A stretch of 64,000 nucleotides of DNA from CAWDNM01 sp964521195 (GCA_964521195.1 CAZFRE010000002.1:372001-436000); one strand, 5' to 3'. Shown: positions 10,403 to 19,566, counted from the stretch's first letter. Numbers and translations: made by a program. Notes: generated from the letters alone by a model not told the origin.

Positions 10403-11410
10403 ATGTTCGGCTTCGAGCTCTATCTCAAGCGAAACTCCAAGAAGATGGACGACTACCTCGCCACGTTCTTCACCGACGGTACGCATCCCGACATGAAGCG
10501 CTACCTGTACGGTCCCCTCGCGCAGTACAGCGCGAACGCCGGCAAGCGTCACCGCCCGCTCATCTGCCTGCTCGCGTGCGAGGCCGTGGGCGGCGACCCG
10601 GAGCTTGCCCGGTCATCGGCGGCCGCCATCGAGCACTTCCACACGGCAGCGCTCATCCACGACGACATCGAGGACGCCTCGCAGACCCGCCGAGGCGAAC
10701 CGTGCCTGCACATCAAGGAGGGCGACGGGCTCGCGATCAACGCCGGCGACCTCGCGCTTTCGCTCGTCACCGGCACGGTCGTCGATGACCCGGCGCTCGA
10801 GGACGCGGTCAAGCTGCGCGTGCTCAAGGAGCTCGTCGACATGACCACGCGCACGATCGAGGGCCAGGCGCTCGACATCGGGTGGGCTCGCGACGATCGC
10901 TTCGACCTGACGACCGAGGACTACCTCCTCATGGCGAACCACAAGACCGCGTTCTACTCGGGTGCGGTGCCACTCGCCGTCGGGGCGATCGTGGGCGGAG
11001 GGTCGGAGACGCAGATCGCGACGCTGCGGGCGTTCGGTATGGCGACGGGGCTCGCGTTCCAGATCCAGGACGACATGCTCAACCTTGTCGGCACGCGCGA
11101 GGCCACGAAGAAGGACTTCCGTTCCGATATCACCGAGGGCAAGCGCACGCTCATCGCCGTCCACGCCCTCGAGCACTCAGAGAAGCGGGAGCGGCTGCTC
11201 GCGCTGCTCTCGGCGCGCACGACCGACGCCGCCGAGCTCGACGAGGCGGTGACGATCATGCGGGAGGCCGGGTCGGTCGACTTCGCGCGCACGTTCGCGA
11301 GCGATCTTGTCGGCGACGCGAAGCAGGCACTGATCGCCGAGCTCCCCAGAAGCGGTGCCCGCGACATGCTCGCCGCCATGGCCGACTTCTTCGTCGAGCG
11401 CAACAGCTGA
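10403..11410 (+). CDS. Polyprenyl (geranylgeranyl-type) diphosphate synthase
   Basis: Trans-isoprenyl diphosphate synthase, 335 residues, making prenyl chains for quinones or lipid carriers. Visible: the GKRHRP substrate motif, the first Asp-rich motif DDIED in AALIHDDIEDAS, and the later TKKDFRSDITEGKRT region (GK and D residues). The second Asp-rich motif reads DDMLN, with Asn in place of the final Asp of canonical DDXXD; this substitution occurs in the family and need not inactivate. The ATG at 10403 follows GGGGAGGG. It is followed 17 nt later by a glycosyltransferase gene on the same strand, so it may supply the lipid carrier for the glycan cluster (inference). Confidence 0.9.
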   Translation: MFGFELYLKRNSKKMDDYLATFFTDGTHPDMKRYLYGPLAQYSANAGKRHRPLICLLACEAVGGDPELARSSAAAIEHFHTAALIHDDIEDASQTRRGEPCLHIKEGDGLAINAGDLALSLVTGTVVDDPALEDAVKLRVLKELVDMTTRTIEGQALDIGWARDDRFDLTTEDYLLMANHKTAFYSGAVPLAVGAIVGGGSETQIATLRAFGMATGLAFQIQDDMLNLVGTREATKKDFRSDITEGKRTLIAVHALEHSEKRERLLALLSARTTDAAELDEAVTIMREAGSVDFARTFASDLVGDAKQALIAELPRSGARDMLAAMADFFVERNS

Positions 11411-11426
11411 GAGAGGGCGGCGTCGC

Positions 11427-12119
11427 GTGGTACAGCCCGGCCGGGTCTCCGTCGTCATACCCTGCTACAACCAAGCGGAGTACCTGCCGGACGCGATTCG
11501 GAGCGCGCTCGCTCAGACCTACCCGGACGTCGAGGTCGTGGTCGTCAACGACGGTTCGCCGGATGACACCTCAGAGGTCGCTCGCCGCTACCCCGAGGTC
11601 GTGCTCGTCGAGCAGGAGAACAAGGGGCTCTCGGCGGCGCGCAACGCCGGTATCGCCGCATCCACGGGGCAGTACATCCTGCCGCTCGACGCCGACGACA
11701 TGATTCACCCGACGTACCTCGAGAAGGCCGTGCCGCTGTTCACGACCGGCGTGGGGATCGTGCGTGCCTACCAGCAGAACTTCGGCGATGACGACACCGC
11801 GTACGCGCTTCCCGAGGTGCGCACCGTCTACGACATCCTCCCGCGCAACGCCATCTGCTGCGCGTCGGTGTTCCGGCGCGACCTGTGGGAGAAGGTAGGT
11901 GGCTTCGACGAGGCGATGAAGAGCGGCTACGAGGACTGGGAGTTCTGGATTCGGATCCTCGCGAAGAAGAAGCAGGTCCGCACCATCCCGGAGGTGCTGT
12001 TCTTCTACCGCAAGCACGGCCGCTCGATGGTCGACGACGCGGTCGAGGCACACCAGGACATCTTCGACTACATCGTGAACAAGCACCGGCGGCTCTACCG
12101 AGACATCGGCGTCGAGTAG
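11427..12119 (+). CDS. Family 2 (GT-A) glycosyltransferase
   Basis: 230-residue GT2 enzyme, expected to transfer a sugar from a nucleotide-sugar donor at the inner membrane face. N-terminal motifs VSVVIPCYNQAEYL, VNDGSPDDT and PLDADDMI (DXD) define the GT-A fold; a later GYEDWEFWIRILAKK segment holds the ED catalytic-base region (the ED of GYEDWEFW). No membrane segment is visible. The GTG at 11427 follows GAGAGGGCGG. It opens the surface-glycan block, and the genes after it on the other strand are methyltransferases and a further glycosyltransferase. Confidence 0.9.
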   Translation: MVQPGRVSVVIPCYNQAEYLPDAIRSALAQTYPDVEVVVVNDGSPDDTSEVARRYPEVVLVEQENKGLSAARNAGIAASTGQYILPLDADDMIHPTYLEKAVPLFTTGVGIVRAYQQNFGDDDTAYALPEVRTVYDILPRNAICCASVFRRDLWEKVGGFDEAMKSGYEDWEFWIRILAKKKQVRTIPEVLFFYRKHGRSMVDDAVEAHQDIFDYIVNKHRRLYRDIGVE

Positions 12120-12126
12120 ACCGCGC

Positions 12127-12807
12127 TTAAGGCTTGCGGAAGTGGAACATCCCGCACCCGTACGACGCACCTGCAAGTACGTCGGGCTCCACATCCTCGT
12201 GAAACACGCTCCTGTCGTCGACGCATGAGAACGACACCAGTCGGGCGCCCTCGAAGTAGCGCAGGACCTGCTCGGCGGAGTGGACCCGGTGCGCGTTGAA
12301 GCACACGCGCGGGCGGCCGATCGGCAGCGAGAAGTAGAGGTTCCCGCCGGGGGCGAGGATGCGGTAGAGCTCCGCGGCTGCCTGCATCGTGCCGAGCGGG
12401 TTGAGCGGGTCGCCGTAGCGTCCGAGCCCGATGTGTTCCGCGACGTGCAGGCACGAGACCGAGTCCCAGCTGTCGTCCTCGAACGGCAGCTCCAGGATGC
12501 TCCCGGGCACGCAACTGAACCGGTCGAGAGTCACCGGCAGCGGGCGGATGTCGACGAATGTCACGTCGGTGATGGCGCTGAGGAACCCTACGTAGTCCAC
12601 GCGGGAACCCACGTCGACGTGCGCTTTCGTCCCCGATGCGAGCACCCGCTTGAACGCCCAGACGTCCTGGTAGAAGTAGTGCGGGTCGTACGGGGACGAG
12701 GGCACGTCGTCGTTGAGGCATGGGTAAGCGTCGGACTCCCTGAGCTCCTCTGCGCCCTCCATCTGCCGGTAGCGCGCCCAGTCGGCCGCGAACTTCGCGC
12801 GATCCAT
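12127..12807 (-). CDS. DUF268-type SAM-dependent methyltransferase-like protein
   Basis: 226-residue protein with a SAM methyltransferase fold of the DUF268 kind. Seen: HVDVGSRVDYVGFL (motif I-like), TFVDIRPLP, then CLHVAEHIGLGRYGDP and ELYRILAPGGNLYFSLP, the usual late motifs of class I methyltransferases. DUF268 proteins are frequently found in polysaccharide loci, so sugar modification is likely but unproven. The ATG at 12807 lies 2 nt after the stop of the upstream methyltransferase, which supports both the start and co-transcription. An upstream in-frame extension to 13041 overlaps that gene and is rejected. Confidence 0.82.
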   Translation of the reverse strand: MDRAKFAADWARYRQMEGAEELRESDAYPCLNDDVPSSPYDPHYFYQDVWAFKRVLASGTKAHVDVGSRVDYVGFLSAITDVTFVDIRPLPVTLDRFSCVPGSILELPFEDDSWDSVSCLHVAEHIGLGRYGDPLNPLGTMQAAAELYRILAPGGNLYFSLPIGRPRVCFNAHRVHSAEQVLRYFEGARLVSFSCVDDRSVFHEDVEPDVLAGASYGCGMFHFRKP

Positions 12808-12808
12808 G

Positions 12809-13567
12809 TCAGCCCTCACTCTCGGCGGCGGTTCCGGCGTCGGAGCCGAGCCTTGCGATTCGCTTGCGGGCTGCCACGTGTAGCCCGAACGCGAGCAGCT
12901 CGTCGGAGCCGGAGTCACGGTCCGAGGAGCGCGCCAGCGCGTCGAGCACGATGCCGAGCGCCGCGAACGTCTGCTGGTCGAATACCGCGCCGGGAGCGTA
13001 GCGCTGCGCGATGCTGGGCAGCCGTCTGAGCTCCTGCGCAAGGTACTCGAAGTAGTTGCCGTTCGTCTGAAGGTCGACGATCTCGAGGCCGAACTCGGTG
13101 AGCCACTGCTCGTAGAAGTAGCGGCTGTAGCCTGTCTGGAAGAAGTACGGCGAGAAGTGTGTGAGCGAGCAGAACGGGGCTGTCACGATCAATGTGCCGC
13201 CCGGACGCAGAAGCCGCGTGAGCTCCCTGAGCGCGTCGACCGGGGCCGGCAGGTGCTCCAGGACCTCGATACACATGACGGCGTCGAAGCTCCCGTCCGG
13301 CTGTGGGATGGCGGTGATGTCGCACAGGATGTCGATGCGCGACTGGTCCCACGACTGCATCTGCAGTCCGCCGCCGTCTCCGGTGCCGTCGTAACTGCCG
13401 AAGTCCTGGCTCACGTACTCCAAGTGCTCGCAGTACTCCTTGAACTGCAGTTCGCCCGCCCCGGCATCGAGGATCCGGCTCCCCGCCGGCACCTCGGCAA
13501 GCGTCGAGCGCAGCCAGCGCTTGCGCTCCGATTCGTTGGTCGTGCCGACCGTGTGGGCCGTGCGCAT
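12809..13567 (-). CDS. Class I SAM-dependent methyltransferase (Methyltransf_11-like)
   Basis: 252-residue methyltransferase with motif I RILDAGAGELQF, the acidic loop ICDITAIPQPDGSFD (sequence DILCDITAIP), VMCIEVLEHLPAPVDAL and LLRPGGTLIVTAP. It resembles methyltransferases that modify sugars or lipid-linked glycans. The ATG at 13567 follows a GGGGGAAG ribosome-binding site. It sits 18 nt downstream of the glycosyltransferase gene ending at 13586 and 2 nt before the DUF268 gene, so the three minus-strand genes form a single operon. Substrate not determinable from sequence. Confidence 0.86.
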   Translation of the reverse strand: MRTAHTVGTTNESERKRWLRSTLAEVPAGSRILDAGAGELQFKEYCEHLEYVSQDFGSYDGTGDGGGLQMQSWDQSRIDILCDITAIPQPDGSFDAVMCIEVLEHLPAPVDALRELTRLLRPGGTLIVTAPFCSLTHFSPYFFQTGYSRYFYEQWLTEFGLEIVDLQTNGNYFEYLAQELRRLPSIAQRYAPGAVFDQQTFAALGIVLDALARSSDRDSGSDELLAFGLHVAARKRIARLGSDAGTAAESEG

Positions 13568-13585
13568 GCTTCCCCCTTCGGTCTC

Positions 13586-14545
13586 CTACGCCAGCCCCGC
13601 CGCCGAGAAGATGTCGTCGAAGCGGTGGCGCCACGTGTGCTCCGCCAGCGTGCGCTTGTAGCCCGCCTCGGCGATCGCGTTGCGCTCCCTAAGGTGGGTC
13701 GAGTAGAAGCGGATCTTGTCGGCCATGTCCTCGAGGCTGTCGTAGGTGACGATCTCAACGCCTGGCTCGTAGTAGCTCTCGAGATCGTCCGCGTGGTCGG
13801 TCAGCAGCAGGCCGCGGCAGCCCGGCACCTCGAAGACGCGGCCCTTGATCTGCTGCTCGCCCATCATCGAAGCGTTCGAGAGGTTGAGCGAGACGGCCGA
13901 GCGGCTGAAGATCTCGAGCATCTGCTCGTGTGTGACGCGCGTGCGCACGCCCTGCCAGCCGAAGCCCCAGAGCCCGACCTCGATGCCTTGCCCGTACAGC
14001 CAGCGCATGACCTCCATGCGCGAGCCGTGCGGCTGGCCGACGAACGATACCGGGATGTCGAGCGGCGCTTCGATGGGGCGATACACCGTCGGTTCGACGG
14101 CCCACTGGCTCTTGATGACGTTGTCGTATCCCATGGCCTTGAACTTCGGCACCGCCGAGCGGGCCGTGGTGACCCACCAGTTCACGCTCGGCGCGAGATG
14201 GCAGCTGAAGTTCTCGAAGCGCCAGTGGTCGTCGCAGCCCCACGAGATGGTGACGATGTCGTCGCGGTCGCTGATGATGCGCAGGACCGCGGGGTCCACC
14301 TCGCCGGTGAACGGCACGTAGAACAGGCAGTCGAAGCCGCCACTCTCGACGGTCTCGAGCAGCTTCTGATTCATCGCTGGCCTGCCATGCACCCGAGCGA
14401 GCTCGACGTAGTCGAAGTGCGTGACCTCGACGCCGGGATGGGCCTTGAGCCCCGCGTGGAACGAGTTCTCCTCGAAGCTCGTGCCTCGGGCGCGATCGCC
14501 GTAGTCCCAGTACATACCGAGGTAGAGCACTCGTACGGGCGCCAC
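13586..14545 (-). CDS. CgeB-like glycosyltransferase
   Basis: 319-residue putative glycosyltransferase of the CgeB/GT-B type: an N-terminal VRVLYLGMYWDYGD strand, a middle domain with VSFVGQPHGSRMEVMRWL, and a C-terminal VPGCRGLLLTDHADDLESYYEPG motif with the Glu/Asp contacts typical of GT-B nucleotide-sugar binding. No signal or membrane segment. The GTG at 14545 is chosen because GGAGG lies 6 nt before it; an ATG 15 nt further up has no ribosome-binding site. First gene of the minus-strand methyltransferase operon; the region to 14755 holds the divergent control sequences. Confidence 0.82.
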   Translation of the reverse strand: MAPVRVLYLGMYWDYGDRARGTSFEENSFHAGLKAHPGVEVTHFDYVELARVHGRPAMNQKLLETVESGGFDCLFYVPFTGEVDPAVLRIISDRDDIVTISWGCDDHWRFENFSCHLAPSVNWWVTTARSAVPKFKAMGYDNVIKSQWAVEPTVYRPIEAPLDIPVSFVGQPHGSRMEVMRWLYGQGIEVGLWGFGWQGVRTRVTHEQMLEIFSRSAVSLNLSNASMMGEQQIKGRVFEVPGCRGLLLTDHADDLESYYEPGVEIVTYDSLEDMADKIRFYSTHLRERNAIAEAGYKRTLAEHTWRHRFDDIFSAAGLA

Positions 14546-14754
14546 GCAGCCTCCACGCATCCGGCACAGATCGTGTGCGACCGTGCATCCGATTGGATGC
14601 CACATCTTGGCCCGATGCCGCCCCCCTCGCAAGTCGGGGAGCCCGCCTGTCCACGGCGGGCATGTTTGGGCGCACGGCGCGCGAGGGCATCCACACACAG
14701 CGGGTGTTTGGCTATGCTTCGCCGTAACGTCACAGACTTCTTGGAGGTAGTCCC

Positions 14755-15969
14755 ATGCAGGCCACTCCGGTTTCAGACGGTATCCACTGGGTCGGCGCGA
14801 TCGACTGGAACCTGCGCGACTTCCATGGTTACGAGACGCCGCGCGGCACCACCTACAACGCCTACGTGGTCCAAGGCGCCGACAAGACAGCGCTCATCGA
14901 CACCGTGAAGACGCCCTTCGTGCCCGAGCTCCTCGAGCGCGTCGCGAGCGTCGTCCCGCTCGACTCGATCGACTACATCGTCGTCAACCACGTCGAGCCC
15001 GATCACAACTCTGGGCTGCGCCTCGTCATGGACGCGATCCCGCAAGCGAAGGTCGTTGCGAGCAGCGGCGGCGTGCGTGGCATCGCCGGCTACCACGGCA
15101 AGGACCTCTCCGAGAAGGTCTCGGCGGTCGGCGCCGATGACGTCATCGACCTCGGCGGCAAGACGCTCCGGTTCGTGCCGATGCCGATGGTTCACTGGCC
15201 CGACTCCATGTTCACCTACTGCGCCGAGTCCAAGACGCTCATGCCCAACGACGCGTTCGGCCAGCACATCGCATCCTCCGCCCGCTTCGCCGATGAGGTC
15301 GGGCTGCACTTCGCCATCCAGGAACTCGCGGACTACTACGCCAATATCCTGATGCCGGTCGGCGCGACCGTCGCCAAGGCGGTCTCCAAGCTCGCCGAGC
15401 TGGGCTGGGAGTGCGATGTGATCGCCCCGTCGCACGGCGTGATCTGGAGACACGACACGGTGCCCGCGGCGATCGACGCCTACGACCGGCTCACCGGGGA
15501 CGACACCGAGGAGAAGATCGTCGTCGCGTACTGCACGATGTGGGGCTCCACCGACATCATGGCCCGCCAGATCGCGGACGGCGCTGCGCGCGCCGGCGTC
15601 GACGTGCGGCTCTACGACTTCGCCGAGACGCCCCTCGCCCGCGTGACCACCAACCTCGTCGACGCCCGGGCGCTCCTTCTCGGCAGCCCGACGCTGCACC
15701 ATCAGATGCACTACCGGACCGCGGCGTACCTGCAGTACATCTCGGGGCTCAAGCCGCCGAACAAGATCGGCGGCGTCTTCGGAAGCTTCGGGTGGTCGAG
15801 CGGCGCCACCAAGCAGATGGCGGCGCAGCTGGAGTCGATCGGCTTCGTGCTGCCGGAGCCGGACTTCACCGTGAAGTACAAGCCGACCGCCGACGACGTC
15901 GCGAAGGCGCAGGCGTGGGGCGCCGCGTTCGCCGAGCACGTGAAGCGAGTGGGCGAGGACGCCTCGTGA
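14755..15969 (+). CDS. fprA: Flavodiiron protein (A-type flavoprotein, FprA)
   Basis: 404-residue O2- or NO-reducing enzyme of anaerobes. The N-terminal metallo-beta-lactamase-like domain carries the diiron ligands in HVEPDH (~80-85), MVHWPDSM, MPNDAFGQH and APSHGVIW. From ~255 a flavodoxin domain (VVAYCTMWGSTDIMA; LLGSPTLHHQMHYR; FGSFGWSSGA) binds FMN. The length is typical of the class A enzymes. The ATG is preceded by TTGGAGG. It overlaps the next glycosyltransferase gene by 4 nt, so it is co-transcribed with glycan genes, an unusual setting. Its electron donor (usually rubredoxin or F420H2) is not evident nearby. Confidence 0.94.
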   Translation: MQATPVSDGIHWVGAIDWNLRDFHGYETPRGTTYNAYVVQGADKTALIDTVKTPFVPELLERVASVVPLDSIDYIVVNHVEPDHNSGLRLVMDAIPQAKVVASSGGVRGIAGYHGKDLSEKVSAVGADDVIDLGGKTLRFVPMPMVHWPDSMFTYCAESKTLMPNDAFGQHIASSARFADEVGLHFAIQELADYYANILMPVGATVAKAVSKLAELGWECDVIAPSHGVIWRHDTVPAAIDAYDRLTGDDTEEKIVVAYCTMWGSTDIMARQIADGAARAGVDVRLYDFAETPLARVTTNLVDARALLLGSPTLHHQMHYRTAAYLQYISGLKPPNKIGGVFGSFGWSSGATKQMAAQLESIGFVLPEPDFTVKYKPTADDVAKAQAWGAAFAEHVKRVGEDAS

Positions 15970-17006
15970 CAGAGGCGGTAGCAGTACCGCGCCAGAGCGT
16001 CTTCTATCAGGTCAACGATTACTGGGCCTGCGGCTGGTACCGCTGCTACGTGCCGGGTGTCGCGCTCAAGGCGCTCGGCTACCGTGTCGTACTCGACGAG
16101 AAGCTCAAACCGGGCGACATCGAAGAGCACGACGTCATCGTCGTCCAGAACGTGGGTGGCCGAGACCAGCTCAATGCGCTGCATGCCGCCAAAGAAGCGG
16201 GCAAGCTCGCCGTCGTCGACCTCGATGACGACGTGTGGAACCTCTCGCCCAACAATCCCGTGTACCGGTTCTGGGCCCAGCCCGAGGTGCGCCGTCACGC
16301 GCGCGAGTGTGTCGAGATGGCCGATCTCGTCACCACGCCAACGCACCCACTCGCCGAACGGCTCCGCACGATGAACCCAAACGTCCGCGTGCTGCCCAAC
16401 ATGCTGCCGGCCACCGGATGGGACTACCCGGCACCCAAGGAGCAGCGCGAAGACCGCATCGTCCTCGGGTGGGCGGGAAGCCCCAGCCATGGCGGCGACT
16501 TCCGGGTCGTCGACAGCGTGATCCAGCAGCTGCTCGACCGCTACCCTCACGTCGAGTTCAACCTCATCGGCGGCCCTGCGACCATCGAGTTGTCGCAGCA
16601 CGAGCGCATCAACCCGATGAAGGCGACCACCATCGAGCAGTACCCCGGGCTGCTCGAGACCTTCGACATCGGGATCATCCCGCTCGCCGACACGACCTTC
16701 AACGCGAGCAAGAGCGACCTGAAGTTCGTCGAGTACTCGATGCTCGGCATCCCGTCGGTCGCCTCGAAGCTCGAGCCGTACGCCAAGACCGTCAAACACG
16801 GCGAGAACGGCTTCCTCGCGAGCAACGCGAAGGACTGGCTCAAGCATCTCACCCGCCTCATCGAAGATATCGAGCTGCGTCGCAGTATCGGCGCCGCCGC
16901 GCAGGCGTACGCGCGCACGCGGACCATCGAGCACGCGGTCGGTCGCTGGGAGAGGGCGTACGGGCTCACACCGCCCGGGCCCGATGCGAGCGGAGCCGCC
17001 CGATGA
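15966..17006 (+). CDS. GT-B (family 4-like) glycosyltransferase
   Basis: 346-residue glycosyltransferase. The first half (YWACGWYRCYVPGVALKALG; VVDLDDDVWNLSPNNP) resembles domains of DUF1972/GT4-like enzymes, and the second half has LGWAGSPSHGGDF, then FDIGIIPLADTTFN and SDLKFVEYSMLGIPSVAS, the EX7E-type donor-binding region. It starts at a GTG overlapping the fprA stop (GTGA) and ends overlapping rmlA by 4 nt, so it belongs to one co-transcribed run from fprA to rmlD. Acceptor and sugar unknown. Confidence 0.88.
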   Translation: MTEAVAVPRQSVFYQVNDYWACGWYRCYVPGVALKALGYRVVLDEKLKPGDIEEHDVIVVQNVGGRDQLNALHAAKEAGKLAVVDLDDDVWNLSPNNPVYRFWAQPEVRRHARECVEMADLVTTPTHPLAERLRTMNPNVRVLPNMLPATGWDYPAPKEQREDRIVLGWAGSPSHGGDFRVVDSVIQQLLDRYPHVEFNLIGGPATIELSQHERINPMKATTIEQYPGLLETFDIGIIPLADTTFNASKSDLKFVEYSMLGIPSVASKLEPYAKTVKHGENGFLASNAKDWLKHLTRLIEDIELRRSIGAAAQAYARTRTIEHAVGRWERAYGLTPPGPDASGAAR

Positions 17007-18070
17007 AGGCGCTCGTCCTCGCGGGCGGCAAGGGTACGCGGCTTCGGCCGATCACCTTCACGCGCGCCAAGCAGCTCGTGCCTGTCGCGAACAAACCGAT
17101 CCTCTTCTACGCGCTCGAGGCGATCGCGCACGCCGGCATCGCCGATGTCGGCGTGATCGTTGGTGACACCGCCGAGGAGGTCGTGGACGCGCTCGGCGAC
17201 GGCTCGGCCTGGGGCCTGCGCGTCACCTACATCCCGCAGGAGGCGCCGCTCGGCCTCGCGCACGCCGTCAAGATCGCCGAGGAGTTCATCGGCGGGGAGC
17301 CGTTCGTGATGTACCTCGGCGACAACCTCATCGCCGAGGGCGTGACGTCGTTCACACAGGAGTTCCGCGCCAACCCGAGCGACGCGCAGATTCTGCTCGC
17401 GCACGTGCCCAACGCCAACCACTTCGGCGTGGCCGAACTCGCCGAGGACGGCTCGGTCGTCAGCCTCGTCGAGAAGCCCGAGAACCCGGCGAGCGACCTG
17501 GCGCTTGTGGGCGTCTACCTGTTCGGGCCGGCGATCTTCGAGGCCGTCAACGCCATCGAGCCGTCCGCGCGCGGCGAGCTCGAGATCACCGACGCGATCC
17601 AGTGGCTGATCGATCACGAGCGCAGCGTGCGCCCCCACGTCATCGATGGCTGGTGGAAGGACACCGGGCGGCTCGAGGACATGCTCGAGGCGAACCGCAT
17701 CATGCTCGACACGCTCGCGCCGGTCCTGCACTCAGAGCCCGGCGACGGCGCGGTGCTGCACGGGCGCGTCTCGGTGGGCGAGGGCACGACCATCGTCGAC
17801 TCGGTCGTGCGCGGTCCGGCGATCATCGGCGACGGCTGCACGGTGCGCGACGCCTACATCGGTCCGTACAGCGCGATCGGCGACGGGTGCGAAGTCGCGG
17901 GCAGCGAGATCGAGCACAGCATCATGCTCGCGGGCTCGCGGCTCGAGAACCTCGGCTCGCGGCTCACCGACTCGCTGCTCGGCGTGAATGCGGTCGTCAG
18001 GCGGACGCCGGGGCACGTCTCGGCGGCGCGTGTCATGATTGGCGACAACTCGGAGGTCGACCTCGGATAG
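17003..18070 (+). CDS. rmlA: Glucose-1-phosphate thymidylyltransferase, long form
   Basis: Forms dTDP-glucose from glucose-1-phosphate and dTTP, the first step to dTDP-rhamnose or related sugars. 355 residues: N-terminal nucleotidyltransferase LVLAGGKGTRLRPIT (4-18), KQLVPVANKPI, YLGDNL, VGVYLFGP, then ~240-355 a left-handed beta-helix repeat region (VVRGPAIIGDGC, GPYSAIGDGCEV). This is the long variety found in many actinobacteria and archaea, about 60 residues longer than the short RmlA. The start overlaps the previous gene by 4 nt, and the RmlC-like gene follows after 6 nt. Confidence 0.92.
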   Translation: MKALVLAGGKGTRLRPITFTRAKQLVPVANKPILFYALEAIAHAGIADVGVIVGDTAEEVVDALGDGSAWGLRVTYIPQEAPLGLAHAVKIAEEFIGGEPFVMYLGDNLIAEGVTSFTQEFRANPSDAQILLAHVPNANHFGVAELAEDGSVVSLVEKPENPASDLALVGVYLFGPAIFEAVNAIEPSARGELEITDAIQWLIDHERSVRPHVIDGWWKDTGRLEDMLEANRIMLDTLAPVLHSEPGDGAVLHGRVSVGEGTTIVDSVVRGPAIIGDGCTVRDAYIGPYSAIGDGCEVAGSEIEHSIMLAGSRLENLGSRLTDSLLGVNAVVRRTPGHVSAARVMIGDNSEVDLG

Positions 18071-18076
18071 GAGCGC

Positions 18077-18547
18077 GTGCGCGTGATCGACGGCGTGAAG
18101 GTCAAGGAGCTCACGGTCCACACCGACGACCGTGGGCTGCTCATGGAGATGATCCGCAGCACCGACCCCGAGTTCGAGCGGTTCGGCCAGGTCTACATCA
18201 CCATGGTCAACCCGGGCGTGGCGAAAGCGTGGCACTTCCACAAGCTCCAGACCGACTACTTCGTGTGCGTCGGCGGCATCGCCAAAGTCGTCCTCCACGA
18301 CCGCCGAGAAGGATCGCCCACCTTCGGCGAGACCGACGAGTTCGTGCTCGGCTGGGAGCGGCAGCGCATGGTGATCATCCCGAAGGGCGTCCATCACGGG
18401 TTCACCGCGCTCGGCGACGAGCCGGCCTACATCGTCAACATCCCCACCGAGGTCTACAACTCCGCCGAGCCGGACGAGTACCGGCTGCCCTACGACGACG
18501 CCTCGATCGGCTACGACTGGGGTCCCGGCGTGAGGACGGGCGGATGA
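18077..18547 (+). CDS. rmlC: dTDP-4-dehydrorhamnose 3,5-epimerase-family protein
   Basis: 156-residue cupin-fold protein of the RmlC family, expected to act on the dTDP-4-keto sugar. Recognisable motifs: DDRGLLMEM near the N-terminus, AWHFHKLQTDYFVCVGG (cupin His residues) and IPKGVHHGFTALGD. It is shorter than classical RmlC (about 180 residues) and belongs to the AWHxHK subgroup, so an epimerase with different stereochemistry, or an isomerase, is possible. The GTG at 18077 gives the shortest sensible N-terminus, 6 nt after rmlA; the stop overlaps rmlB's ATG. Confidence 0.82.
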   Translation: MRVIDGVKVKELTVHTDDRGLLMEMIRSTDPEFERFGQVYITMVNPGVAKAWHFHKLQTDYFVCVGGIAKVVLHDRREGSPTFGETDEFVLGWERQRMVIIPKGVHHGFTALGDEPAYIVNIPTEVYNSAEPDEYRLPYDDASIGYDWGPGVRTGG

Positions 18548-19566
18548 GACTGCTCGTCTGCGGCGGCGCCGGGTTCATCGGCAGCGCGTTCGTGCGGCGC
18601 ATGCTCGCGGCGCACGACGACTGGGAAGTCGTCGTCTACGACAAGCTCACCTACGCAGGCAATCTCGACAACCTCGCACCTCTCGCCGACGACCCGCGCT
18701 ACTCATTCGTGCAGGGCTGCATCTGCGACGAGAAGGCCGTGGGCGCGGCGATCGATGGGGCCGGTGGCGTCGACGCGATCGTGAACTTCGCCGCCGAGAC
18801 CCACGTCGACCGCTCCATCGACGACCCCACGTCCTTCCTGCGCACCGACATCTTCGGCGCACACACGCTGCTCGAAGCCGTGCGCGAGCGCGGCGTCGCG
18901 CGCATGGTCCAGGTCTCGACCGACGAGGTCTACGGCTCGATCGAGTCCGGCTCTGCCTGCGAGACCGACCGCCTCGCGCCCGCGAGCCCGTACTCCGCGA
19001 GCAAGGCCGCGGCGGACCTGCAGGCGCTTGCGTACCACACCACCTACGGCACGCCGGTAGTCATCACCCGCGGCTCCAACACCTACGGCCCCTACCAGTA
19101 TCCCGAGAAGCTCGTGCCGCTCTTCATCACCAACGCGCTCGAGGGTGAGAAGCTGCCGCTCTACGGCGACGGCCTCAACCGGCGCGACTGGATCCACGTC
19201 GACGACCACGCCGACGGCATCGAGGCCGCGCTCCTGCGCGGCGAGCCGGGGCAGGTCTACAACATCGGCGGCGGCAACGAGCACACGAACCGCGAGATCA
19301 CCGAGAGGATCCTCGGCGAGCTCGGGATCGCGTTTCACGATGCGGTCGAGTTCGTCACCGACCGCCCCGGCCACGACCGCCGTTACGCGCTCGACTGCAC
19401 CAAGGCGCGCGAAGCGCTCGAGTGGGCGCCACGGACCGATTTCGCGGTCGGCCTCGCGGGCACGGTCGCCTGGTACCGCGAGAACGAGTGGTGGTGGAGC
19501 AAGATCAAGCACCACACCGCCGAGTTCGCCGAGTGGCGCGAGCGCTGGTATGGCGACCGAGGCTGA
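18544..19566 (+). CDS. rmlB: dTDP-glucose 4,6-dehydratase
   Basis: 340-residue extended short-chain dehydrogenase that converts dTDP-glucose to the 4-keto-6-deoxy sugar. Motifs: NAD-binding GGAGFIGSAF (7-16), VDRSIDDP, the catalytic STDEVYGS segment (Thr, Asp, Glu), YSASKAAADL with the Tyr/Lys pair, and the downstream SNTYGPYQYPEKLVPLFI typical of RmlB. Starts at an ATG overlapping the rmlC stop (ATGA). Its 3' end overlaps rmlD by 17 nt if the ATG at 19550 is used. Product likely feeds the nearby glycosyltransferases. Confidence 0.94.
   Translation: MRLLVCGGAGFIGSAFVRRMLAAHDDWEVVVYDKLTYAGNLDNLAPLADDPRYSFVQGCICDEKAVGAAIDGAGGVDAIVNFAAETHVDRSIDDPTSFLRTDIFGAHTLLEAVRERGVARMVQVSTDEVYGSIESGSACETDRLAPASPYSASKAAADLQALAYHTTYGTPVVITRGSNTYGPYQYPEKLVPLFITNALEGEKLPLYGDGLNRRDWIHVDDHADGIEAALLRGEPGQVYNIGGGNEHTNREITERILGELGIAFHDAVEFVTDRPGHDRRYALDCTKAREALEWAPRTDFAVGLAGTVAWYRENEWWWSKIKHHTAEFAEWRERWYGDRG

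Noticed and set aside
10403..11410. Inactive polyprenyl synthase because of the DDMLN motif
   Set aside because: The first Asp-rich motif and Lys/Arg residues are intact, and a replaced last Asp in the second motif is tolerated in this family.
14641..14661. GCCCGCC-TGTCCAC-GGCGGGC hairpin before fprA as a terminator
   Set aside because: No plus-strand gene ends upstream, there is no T-run, and its role between two divergent genes is unclear.
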